From NCBI GenBank assembly GCA_002480935.1, contig DLDC01000039.1, positions 5,923 to 23,658 of the forward strand: DNA of 17,736 bases. The letters are read 5' to 3'. The position numbers were made by a program, and so were the translations under genes. This document shows, one piece after another, positions 7,071 to 14,411 of the stretch. Below the pieces are notes generated by a model. The model was not told the origin of the DNA. It saw nothing but the letters and a program-made list of their open reading frames with translations, and searched no databases. This DNA comes from Prevotella sp. UBA7782. Its GTDB lineage: Bacteria; Bacteroidota; Bacteroidia; Bacteroidales; Bacteroidaceae. Each line of letters begins with the position of its first letter. Position 1 is the first letter of the stretch.

Positions 7071-8445
7071 TGTCAAATGTCTTCAGCACCACATCTTTCA
7101 GTCTGATGCCGCAGTTGCTTCCTATGTCCGTAGCCTTGTCTGTGTAGAAGATGTTGGCCCGTTCCACGTCTATGTCGTGTATCATTCCGTCGCCGCCCTT
7201 GGCATATATGCCCGTCTTACAGCCCCGGCACACGATGTCAGAGATATGAATATCCTGGAAGTTAGGCGAGAATTTTGTCTGCCCCTCAGCGCCATCCTTC
7301 AGCTTGTTGTTTTCGTATGTGGTCTCAAAGAAGATGGCCGCGTTGGCTATATCCGTCATATATATATGGCTGATGTATATGTCTTCTGTTTTTCCGCCAC
7401 GGTCTATGTTGCTCTTGAAGCGCAGACCTATGTCGGTCATGCAGAACCTGTTGTCGCGCACCACGATGTTCTTCATGCCGCCCGACACGTCAGAACCGAT
7501 GACGAAACCGCCGTGCGCATGAAACACGGTGTTGCCTTGTATCAGTATGTCCTCGCAAGGTCCGTCTTTCAAACCTTTCTCTCCGCTGCCGCTTTTCATG
7601 CAGATGCCGTCGTCACCCACGTTCAGCGTGTTGTTCACCACCAGGCATCGCTTGCATGACGACAGGTCTATGCCGTCGCCGTTCTGCACGTTCCAGTCGC
7701 ACCTCACGTTGATGCCGTCGATGATAACGTCGGTGCATGTCACGGGATGCACGTGAAACCGGGGTGAGTTGAGCACCGTTACGCCCTTCAGCAGCACCCT
7801 CTGGCAGTCGGTGAAGCGCACCACGTCTTCGCGTATATTGGCCTCTTTCTCCGGCGATTCGGTTATCTGTGCCAAGTGCTTCAGCGGAGCCGGATACCAC
7901 ATCGTGCCGTCCTTGCTCACCGTGCCGCCCTTGCTCAGGTATGTTTTCCACTCCACATCGCTCATCTTACTCCTTTTCACGGGTCTCCACCATTCGCCGT
8001 TGCCGTCTATGATGCCCTCTCCCGTCACGCTGATGTCGGTGCAGTCCTCGGCCGAAATGCCTGGTGCGCTGCGCTTTCCGTCCTTTCTTATCATGTCTTT
8101 CTTTTCGGGTGTCATCACGATGATGGCATTCTTGCTCAGGTGCAAGTCTATGTGGCTGCCCAGTGTGATGGCTGCCGTGAGGTAGATGCCGTCAGGCACG
8201 TTCAGATGTCCGCCCCCTTTAGCCGTCAGATGTGCTATGGCCTGCCTGAAGGCCTCCGTGTTCAGTGTCAGTCCGTCGCCCTTTCCGCCATAGTCTTTCA
8301 GCGATATGGCATAGTCCGGAATGTTAGGTTCCTGCGCCTGCGCCATGGGTTTGGGCAGGTTGGTGTAGTAGTCGGCATACTTCTGTTGTGCTTTCGCTGT
8401 GGTCAGCAGGGTCAGCAACAGGGCCAGAATGATTGTCTTTTTCAT
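7066..8445 (-). CDS. Secreted glycoside hydrolase family 28 (polygalacturonase-like)
   Basis: A 459-residue right-handed beta-helix enzyme. Family 28 hydrolyses alpha-1,4-galacturonic linkages in pectin by inversion; related exo-acting members act on rhamnogalacturonan or other modified pectic chains. A clear signal peptide (MKKTIILALLLTLLTTAKAQ) is cut near residue 19-20. The mature protein opens with the usual DYGGKGDG (51-58). The active-site set is present: NGDGID at 255-260 (Asp257), GDDG at 277-280 (Asp278 and Asp279), HGG at 311-313 (His311) and RFK at 342-344. The first motif is often NTDG; Gly replaces Thr here, which many bacterial exo-type members tolerate. No lipobox is seen, so periplasmic location is likely. 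It starts 26 bp after priA with AAGAAGAG just upstream and no own consensus promoter, so it is probably read from priA or from a promoter inside priA. The exact pectic substrate cannot be told. Confidence 0.93.
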   Translation of the reverse strand: MKKTIILALLLTLLTTAKAQQKYADYYTNLPKPMAQAQEPNIPDYAISLKDYGGKGDGLTLNTEAFRQAIAHLTAKGGGHLNVPDGIYLTAAITLGSHIDLHLSKNAIIVMTPEKKDMIRKDGKRSAPGISAEDCTDISVTGEGIIDGNGEWWRPVKRSKMSDVEWKTYLSKGGTVSKDGTMWYPAPLKHLAQITESPEKEANIREDVVRFTDCQRVLLKGVTVLNSPRFHVHPVTCTDVIIDGINVRCDWNVQNGDGIDLSSCKRCLVVNNTLNVGDDGICMKSGSGEKGLKDGPCEDILIQGNTVFHAHGGFVIGSDVSGGMKNIVVRDNRFCMTDIGLRFKSNIDRGGKTEDIYISHIYMTDIANAAIFFETTYENNKLKDGAEGQTKFSPNFQDIHISDIVCRGCKTGIYAKGGDGMIHDIDVERANIFYTDKATDIGSNCGIRLKDVVLKTFDM

Positions 8446-8471
8446 GCTCTTCTTTTTTGATTTGTTTATAA

Positions 8472-10769
8472 TTATAGTGGATCTACGTCATAGTATATCT
8501 GCAGTGCCCCGTAAAGCCGGTCTTTCAGCATGTCTTGCTGCACCATTCTCAGACACTGTCTCACCCTTTTCATGTCGATGCCAATCTCCAGCTTGAGCAC
8601 TATCTTGCGTATGCTCAGCGTCTTCACTCTGGCCACGGCGGGTTTGTCGGGGCCCAGAACGCGGTTGGCAAAGTAGGCTCTCAGCCGTGTGCCCATCTCT
8701 GTTGAGGCCGTCTCCACGATATGCTCGTTGCGGTGTTTGAGGAATACGTAGATGAGATGGCAGAACGGCGGATAGTGAAAGTCGCGCCGTTCGGTGAGCA
8801 ACGCTTGGTAGAACGTCTCATAATCGTTGTTCACCACCTCTCTAATCACGGGCAGCTCAGGGTGCTTGGTTTGCAGCACCACCATGCCTCTGTGCCCTCT
8901 TCGTCCGGCCCTTCCGCTCACTTGTGCCATCATCATATAGGCATGTTCGTAGGCTCTGAAGTCGGGATAGTTCAGCATACTGTCGGCGTTGAGTATTCCC
9001 ACCACCGAGACCTTGCCGAAGTCAAGCCCCTTGCTCACCATCTGTGTGCCTATGAGCAGGTTTGTCTTGCCCGAGGCAAAGTTGTGTATGATGCGCTCAT
9101 AGGCGTTCTTGGTGCGTGTTGTGTCCAGGTCCATGCGCGCGATGCGGGCCTCAGGCAGCAGCCTTTGCACCTCATCCTCTATCTTTTCCGTGCCGAAGCC
9201 TCTGCTCCTCATGTCCTCGCATCCGCAGTTGGGACATCTGTCGGGCACCCTATACACAAAGCCGCAATAGTGGCACACCAGCTGATTCATGTTCTTATGC
9301 AGCGTGAGCGACACGTCGCAGTTGGGGCATTTGGGCACCCAGCCGCAGTCATGACACTCCACCATGGGTGCGAAGCCCCTTCTGTTCTGAAACAATATGG
9401 CCTGTTCGCCGTTTGCCAGCGCCTTTTTCACGGCGCCAAGCAGCACCGGCGAGAACGGACCTTGCATCATCTTGCGCCTGTATAGGTCTTTGATGTCGGC
9501 CACTTCTATAAGAGGCAGCTCCAGTCCCTTATACCGTTGGGTGAGCTTCACATAGCCATACTTGCCTTTCTGTGCGTTGTAGAAGCTCTCCATGCACGGC
9601 GTTGCCGTGCCCAAGAGGGTCTTTGCGCCAAACTGTCTGGCCATCATGATGGCCACAGAGCGGGCATGATAGCGTGGCGAAGGCTCTTGTTGCTTGAAGC
9701 TCGTCTCATGTTCCTCGTCTATAATGACGAGTCCCAGGTTCTGAAAGGGCAGGAAAACAGCCGAGCGTGCACCCAATATCACGTCATAAGGATGCCCCGA
9801 TAGTTGCTTCTGCCATATCTCCACGCGCTCGGCGTCGCTATACCGGCTGTGATATATGCCCAGCCGGTTGCCAAAGACGCGCTTCAGCCGCTCTGTTATC
9901 TGCACGGTGAGGGCTATTTCGGGTAAAAGATACAGCACCTGCTTATGTTCAGCCAGCGCCTTCTCTATGAGATGGATGTATATCTCGGTCTTGCCGCTCG
10001 ACGTAACCCCGTGTAGTAGCACCACGTCTTTAGATAGAAACTGCATCAGGATGTTGTTATAGGCATCTTGCTGTGCCTCGCTCAGCCTTGTACTAGGCTC
10101 TGTGGACTTGCCGTTGCCGTCGTTCAGTCTGCCCACCTCCTTCTGATAGGTGGTCAGAATGTTGCGTTTCATGAGCGATTGTATGGCGAATAGGGTGGCG
10201 TTAGACTCATTTATTAGTTCTTCGCGGGTTATTTCGGTTATTGGATCGCGTGGTGTCGTGCCCTGCAACGACTGCCAATGCGACAGGGCCAGGTAGCTCT
10301 TGAGCAGTGCCGTGGCCTTGGCCGACCGCTTGAGCATGGCAAATGCCACCTGCAAAGCCTGCTCGCTGCGATACTGTTGGCCCAATGTAACGTAGGTTTC
10401 GGTGCGTGGCCGATAGCCATCTTCCTCTTTCAGGCCCGATGGAAGGGCCGCCTTGAAGATGTCGCCCAGCGGAGAGAGGTAGTAATCAGCCATCCATAGC
10501 CACAACTTCAGTTGGTGTGGCAGCAGCACGGGCTTTGTGTCGGGCACCGTTATGATAGGTTTGAACGTTATAGCCTTGCCGTTTGCCCTGGTCTGCTCGT
10601 CGGTTTTGGCATACGGCAGGGTGAGAGCGATGGCCGTGTAAGTCTTGCTCTTGCCCAAAGGCACAACAAGGCGCATGCCCGGCTTCACCTTTGGGGCGAG
10701 CGTGTCGGGCACTGAATAGGTGAAAGTGCCGTCGAGTGGCAGTGGCAAGATAACGTCAACGTATAGCAT
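8472..10769 (-). CDS. priA: Primosomal protein N' (replication restart DNA helicase PriA)
   Basis: PriA recognises stalled or repaired replication forks, unwinds the lagging-strand arm 3'-to-5', and starts reloading of the replicative helicase. The 765 residues show the 3'-DNA-binding domain at the N-terminus (VDVILPLPLDGTFTYSVP, 4-21), a winged-helix region, and superfamily 2 helicase motifs: Walker A GVTSSGKT at 254-261, DEEH at 351-354, GTATP at 387-391 and the arginine-finger motif QVSGRAGR at 616-623. Eight cysteines bind two zinc ions inside the helicase (472, 475, 481, 484, 499, 502, 512, 515). A C-terminal domain carries GPDKPAVARVK near 706. All key residues are present. The length is close to E. 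coli PriA (732). The start at 10769 fits the family N-terminus, and the next Met (32) would cut the DNA-binding domain. The gene heads a minus-strand run with GH28 and the phospholipase. Its promoter lies almost on top of the start codon. Confidence 0.97.
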   Translation of the reverse strand: MLYVDVILPLPLDGTFTYSVPDTLAPKVKPGMRLVVPLGKSKTYTAIALTLPYAKTDEQTRANGKAITFKPIITVPDTKPVLLPHQLKLWLWMADYYLSPLGDIFKAALPSGLKEEDGYRPRTETYVTLGQQYRSEQALQVAFAMLKRSAKATALLKSYLALSHWQSLQGTTPRDPITEITREELINESNATLFAIQSLMKRNILTTYQKEVGRLNDGNGKSTEPSTRLSEAQQDAYNNILMQFLSKDVVLLHGVTSSGKTEIYIHLIEKALAEHKQVLYLLPEIALTVQITERLKRVFGNRLGIYHSRYSDAERVEIWQKQLSGHPYDVILGARSAVFLPFQNLGLVIIDEEHETSFKQQEPSPRYHARSVAIMMARQFGAKTLLGTATPCMESFYNAQKGKYGYVKLTQRYKGLELPLIEVADIKDLYRRKMMQGPFSPVLLGAVKKALANGEQAILFQNRRGFAPMVECHDCGWVPKCPNCDVSLTLHKNMNQLVCHYCGFVYRVPDRCPNCGCEDMRSRGFGTEKIEDEVQRLLPEARIARMDLDTTRTKNAYERIIHNFASGKTNLLIGTQMVSKGLDFGKVSVVGILNADSMLNYPDFRAYEHAYMMMAQVSGRAGRRGHRGMVVLQTKHPELPVIREVVNNDYETFYQALLTERRDFHYPPFCHLIYVFLKHRNEHIVETASTEMGTRLRAYFANRVLGPDKPAVARVKTLSIRKIVLKLEIGIDMKRVRQCLRMVQQDMLKDRLYGALQIYYDVDPL

Positions 10770-10777
10770 ATACTTTG

Positions 10778-10809
10778 CAAAGATACACGAAAATGGGGAA
10801 ATCTACAAA
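10778..10809 (-). promoter_or_regulatory. Perfect-consensus promoter of priA with a very short leader
   Basis: On the minus strand TTTG (10809-10806), then 20 nt, then TATCTTTG (10785-10778) fit the Bacteroidetes -33/-7 consensus in every fixed position. Only 8 nt separate the -7 box from the ATG at 10769. With the start point a few nt after the box, the priA leader would be about 5 nt or less. Confidence 0.8.
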
Positions 10810-11093
10810 TGATAGACCCTGATATTTCGTCCTATCATCCGCCTTCATGTGTCTTCGTCTCGGGCTTCTCGCCTTCAGCGCTTGCAACCTTACGCCTTGC
10901 CCGGCATCTTACCGCCCACCTGTTTGCGCTGTTTCAGCCCTTTATGCCCCTCTCTTCATTCGCTTACTTTGTAAAATTATTTAGCCAACATCATGTTTCA
11001 GCCCACCCTCTTACGGCTGATAGCACTGTGAATGTGGCTTTCCTTGTAAATCGTTGAGGCTCAGAAGCTTGGATAGATACACTGTTTCGCGTT

Positions 11094-11203
11094 TCAAAAT
11101 AGGCATTTCCGGCTTCCGAAATAGGCACTTTCAGCTGGCAAAAGCATGGGTTTAGCGATGCAAAATGATTGCTTTTATGACGCAAAACGGATACTTCACC
11201 GGA
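11094..11203. repeat. Tandem array of five degenerate 22-bp units with phased A/T tracts
   Basis: Units start at 11094, 11116, 11138, 11160 and 11182, each exactly 22 bp. In all five, column 2 is C, columns 4-6 are AAA, and columns 14-15 are TT. Three units begin GCAAAA. The first two are closest to each other (AAATAGGCA at 11097 and 11119, 15 of 18 matching). A sixth, weaker unit may precede at 11072. A-tracts and T-tracts alternate about every 10-12 bp, close to the helical repeat, which predicts intrinsically bent DNA or a multi-site protein-binding array. It ends 37 bp before the -33 box of the regulator gene. The nature is unknown: it could also be a copy of a dispersed intergenic repeat. 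Confidence 0.6.
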
Positions 11204-11240
11204 CTGTGTAAGATATTATTACCTTATCAAAGTCTTTTTA

Positions 11241-11272
11241 TTTGCCATTATCCACGTTTTTTTCTAACTTTG
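11241..11272 (+). promoter_or_regulatory. Perfect-consensus promoter of the membrane AraC-type regulator
   Basis: TTTG (11241-11244), 20 nt, then TAACTTTG (11265-11272) match the Bacteroidetes consensus in every fixed position. Transcription should start near 11277, giving a leader of about 18 nt to the ATG at 11295. The 22-bp repeat array lies just upstream. Confidence 0.8.
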
Positions 11273-11294
11273 CACTACCTAATACTACTGCTGA

Positions 11295-14200
11295 ATGTGT
11301 TTATATAACCGTTTCTTATTCCAACTGTTTGCATTGTGGCTGTTCGCTAGTCAGGTGTCTGGTCAGCCCCTTTGTCGCGTCAGGCACTTCACTTCTGCCG
11401 ACGGATTGTCGGCTATGTCGCTCAGCGCAATAGAGCAGAGCGCCGACCAACTCATTTGGTTGGGCACGTGGAACGGGCTCTGCTGCTATGATGGTTATGG
11501 CTTTACGGCTTTCAGCAGTAACCCCGGCAGTAAGCATTTTCTTTCTTCCCGGCGCATGGCCATGCTGGCGCCCAACAGTCGCAACGATGTGTGGTGCATC
11601 ACTTACGACCGTTCGCTCTACTTGTTCGACACCCATACATGTCGCTTCCACGATGTGCTAAGTAGGTTGCCACACGCCCGCAAGCCGTTGAAGGTGCGCA
11701 AGGTGTTTGCTCTGGCCAACGGTACCACGTGGGTGATAGGCGATGATGGCGCGCCGAGCTACTGCCTGTCAGACAGCAGGATGGCGGCTGATGCGTCGGA
11801 TGAGGCATCCTCAGGCGTGCTGGCTGTGTGCCGTCTGCGCGACATCAACAAGGTTGTTTTGGATGCTTCGGGGCAGGTGTGGCTGCTTACGGCGCATGGA
11901 CTGTGGGCTTATGGCAAGGGCAGACTAAGCGATAAGCCTTATGCCTATTCGGCTATTGTGCGAAGTGTGCCTGTGTTTGCGTCTACTGATGGCACCGTAG
12001 CCATAGCTTCTCGTGCACATAAAGGGCAGGCATCCATCGTCAGTGTGGGAGATAAGGTGGCATGCTGGGGTATGTGCGCCGTGGGTGGGCGCCATGTGGC
12101 GTTGGCAACCAACCGTGGCTTGGCCCTCATCGATGTCACCGCGCCGCGCGGCAAGGTTGTTTGGCGTCTGCCGGGCAAGTCTGTCAGCGACGTATATGCC
12201 GACCGTCAGGGCAGCTTATGGGCTTTTGACGCCTCAGGAGGGGTGTGGCGCATTGGCAGCAACGGACAAGCAGAGTGGCTGCAAGGCATAGCGGCCAATG
12301 CCGGTGAGGCCACAGTGAGTGATCATCCGCTTTTCGTGGAGGACCCAAGTGGCACGGTATGGGTGATAGCCAAGGGTGGCACGTTCAGTTATTATGATGC
12401 CTCGCTCCATGCACTGGTGCCTTACGTGTTGCGTATGTATGGTTCGTTTGGTGACATTGTACCGCAAGTGAAACGCTATTTCGTGGACAGTCAGGGCAAT
12501 ATGTGGTTCTCTGCCGTGCACGGGCTCTATTGTGCCACGTTCAGCCGAAGCTCTTTCGTCTTTATATCTGTGGCCAAGAACGACGACACGCGTGCCATGA
12601 CACCTGACGGCAAGGGCAATGTGTGGATAGGAACCGGTGAGGGCCGGCTCGCCTTGGCCACGTTGTCGGGGCGCGTCATTGGCTATATGGACTCATCGGG
12701 CAGGCTGCAACAGGCTCCGCAGGTGTTTGCTCCGCGCGTCTATGCGCTGATGACCGACCGGCGCGGACGGTTGTGGATAGGTACCAAAGGCAGCGGACTG
12801 TATGTTAGAGAGGCTGATGGCAGGTTGCGCCAATATGTCAAAGGAGGTGGAAAAGGCGATTTGCCGGATGACAACATATATGATTTCGACATCGATAATC
12901 AAGGGCGTATATGGATGGCAACCTATGGTGGAGGTCCCGTTCTGGTGGATGAGCGGACAAGGGGTGTGCAGTTCAGGCGGGCAGGCGAGCTGTTCAGAAA
13001 TTATTCTATGCACCTTTTTAATAAGGTGAGGCGTGTGAGTCACAGGGTAGACGGCACGCTCATCTTTTCCACCAACAATGGTCTGGTTACGGCACAAGCC
13101 AAAGGAGCGGCGCCGTGGAGGTGCTATGTGTCGCAGAGAGATGCGTCGGGCCAGAGCATCATGACCGATGATGTGCTGCAGGGTGTGCCCTTGCGCAGTG
13201 GCCGGTTGTGTGTTGTGACCATGGGCGGGGGCCTGCAGCTTAGCAAAAATGCCGATTTGTTGCGTTCGCGGCTTAGCATGATGAGCCCGAAGGGGTTGAG
13301 CGACGGTGGCGGAATGATATTCTCTGCCGTAGAAGATAACCGCAACAGGCTGTGGGTGGTGCGTGAGGATCGCCTGGATGTGATAGACGCTAAGGGCAGG
13401 AACATAGGAAGTTATGGCCTGCATGATTGGGTTGAAAACGCAAGCTATACTGAGGCCAAGCCCTTCTTTGACGTCAAGAGTGGCACAGTGGGCCTCGCTG
13501 TGACCGGTGGCGTGGTAATACTCTCGCCACAAAAACTGCGCAAGGACAACTACTGTCCGCGCATCGTGTTTACGGGTGTGCGCTTTCAGGGCAACAACGG
13601 CATGCAACCGTTGCTCAACGCAGCCAAGCTGAGCGTGCCAAAGGACCGCCGCAACCTCACCATCTACTTCTCGGCCATTGATTATCGGGGCAACGACGGC
13701 ATCAGCTATGCTTATAAGATAGAGGGGAAAGACAGCGCCTGGACCTACGTGGGCACGAGCCGTTGTGCCTCGTTTCGCGACCTTCCGCCCGGCAAGTTGC
13801 GCTTGCTGGTCAGGTCTACCAACCAAGATGGCGTGTGGATGGACAATACGCGTGCCCTCATCCTGCTCTCTGAGCCCACCTTCTGGGAGACTCCGTGGGC
13901 CAAGGTGCTCTATGTGCTTTTGCTGGCAGGTGCCATTGCGCTGGCCATATACATCTATACGCTTCGCGCGAAAATCCGGCTGACCATGGAGAAGTTGTCA
14001 GAACAGTTGCGCGCATTGCGCATGAAGAGCACCTTTATGCTCACTCATCCGCATACGGAGAATACGGATGCGAAGTTCATGATGTTGCTGAAGGATTATC
14101 TGGAAGAGCATCTGAGCGACCCGGATATGAAGGCTGAGGACATGGCCGCTGCGGTGAACATGAGTGAGAGTGCTTTCAGGAGGCGCATACACGACCTTAC

Positions 14201-14411
14201 GGGCATGACACCGAGTGGCTTTGTGCGTGCCAAGCGCATGGAGCAAGCCATGTTTCTGCTTGCCCATTCAGACGAAGGCATTAATCAGGTGGCTTATCTG
14301 ACGGGCTTCTCTGATCCCAAATACTTCAGCCGTACATTCAAAAAAGAGACGGGAGTTACCCCGTCTCAATATCGTGCGGCAAAGGCATTGCCTTCTAATG
14401 ATTCTGTTTGA
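11295..14411 (+). CDS. Membrane-spanning propeller sensor fused directly to an AraC-type DNA-binding domain
   Basis: A 1038-residue regulator built like an HTCS without its kinase. A signal peptide (about 1-24) is followed by two-component-regulator propeller repeats (about 30-745). These repeats carry the blade motif G-x-hydrophobic-W, for example GNVWIGTGEG at 441, GRLWIGTKGSG at 491 and GRIWMATYGGG at 537. A Y_Y_Y domain spans about 755-860, then one membrane helix 868-889, a linker of some 35 residues, and an AraC HTH at 926-1030 ending FKKETGVTPSQYRA. In Bacteroidetes HTCS proteins the propeller senses oligosaccharides in the periplasm, and histidine kinase, ATPase and receiver domains separate membrane and HTH. 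None of those is here: no H-box, no G-box, no receiver. The short linker still carries a DAKFxxxLxxxLEEHLSDPD stretch like that preceding the HTH in HTCS proteins. It has its own promoter and is convergent with, and 17 bp overlapping, the GH3 gene, its likely target (inference). Confidence 0.93.
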   Translation: MCLYNRFLFQLFALWLFASQVSGQPLCRVRHFTSADGLSAMSLSAIEQSADQLIWLGTWNGLCCYDGYGFTAFSSNPGSKHFLSSRRMAMLAPNSRNDVWCITYDRSLYLFDTHTCRFHDVLSRLPHARKPLKVRKVFALANGTTWVIGDDGAPSYCLSDSRMAADASDEASSGVLAVCRLRDINKVVLDASGQVWLLTAHGLWAYGKGRLSDKPYAYSAIVRSVPVFASTDGTVAIASRAHKGQASIVSVGDKVACWGMCAVGGRHVALATNRGLALIDVTAPRGKVVWRLPGKSVSDVYADRQGSLWAFDASGGVWRIGSNGQAEWLQGIAANAGEATVSDHPLFVEDPSGTVWVIAKGGTFSYYDASLHALVPYVLRMYGSFGDIVPQVKRYFVDSQGNMWFSAVHGLYCATFSRSSFVFISVAKNDDTRAMTPDGKGNVWIGTGEGRLALATLSGRVIGYMDSSGRLQQAPQVFAPRVYALMTDRRGRLWIGTKGSGLYVREADGRLRQYVKGGGKGDLPDDNIYDFDIDNQGRIWMATYGGGPVLVDERTRGVQFRRAGELFRNYSMHLFNKVRRVSHRVDGTLIFSTNNGLVTAQAKGAAPWRCYVSQRDASGQSIMTDDVLQGVPLRSGRLCVVTMGGGLQLSKNADLLRSRLSMMSPKGLSDGGGMIFSAVEDNRNRLWVVREDRLDVIDAKGRNIGSYGLHDWVENASYTEAKPFFDVKSGTVGLAVTGGVVILSPQKLRKDNYCPRIVFTGVRFQGNNGMQPLLNAAKLSVPKDRRNLTIYFSAIDYRGNDGISYAYKIEGKDSAWTYVGTSRCASFRDLPPGKLRLLVRSTNQDGVWMDNTRALILLSEPTFWETPWAKVLYVLLLAGAIALAIYIYTLRAKIRLTMEKLSEQLRALRMKSTFMLTHPHTENTDAKFMMLLKDYLEEHLSDPDMKAEDMAAAVNMSESAFRRRIHDLTGMTPSGFVRAKRMEQAMFLLAHSDEGINQVAYLTGFSDPKYFSRTFKKETGVTPSQYRAAKALPSNDSV
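14340..14367 (-). terminator. Intrinsic terminator of the GH3 gene, located inside the regulator's coding sequence
   Basis: On the minus strand GAGACGGG (14367-14360) pairs perfectly with CCCGTCTC (14353-14346) around a 6-nt loop, followed by TTTTTT (14345-14340). This is a complete terminator 27 nt after the GH3 stop. On the plus strand the same bases encode residues 1016-1025 of the regulator's AraC domain. There is no U-run in the plus direction. Confidence 0.8.

Larger units (their letters stand above)
10770..11294. other. 525-bp intergenic region between priA and the membrane regulator
   Basis: Apart from the priA promoter at the left end, the 22-bp repeat array at 11094-11203 and the regulator promoter at 11241-11272, I see no supported gene, RNA or terminator. 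Two short open frames (10809-11057 plus, 10991-11185 minus) have no recognisable domain or start signal. The part 10810-11060 is relatively C/T-rich on the plus strand and has no structure I could interpret. Confidence 0.5.

Noticed and set aside
10809..11057. An 82-codon plus-strand open frame in the priA-regulator gap
   Set aside because: It starts over the priA -33 region, has no ribosome-binding or promoter signal, and has unstructured low-similarity composition.
10991..11185. A 64-codon minus-strand open frame overlapping the 22-bp repeats
   Set aside because: Its apparent sequence is produced by the repeat array and there is no start signal. Possible if the repeat is a known translated family, but nothing here supports it.
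12693..13826. A 377-codon open frame on the minus strand opposite the regulator gene
   Set aside because: It is a shadow of the propeller and Y_Y_Y coding region: no recognisable domain, His/Ala/Thr-rich composition typical of antisense frames, and the plus-strand protein is clearly real.
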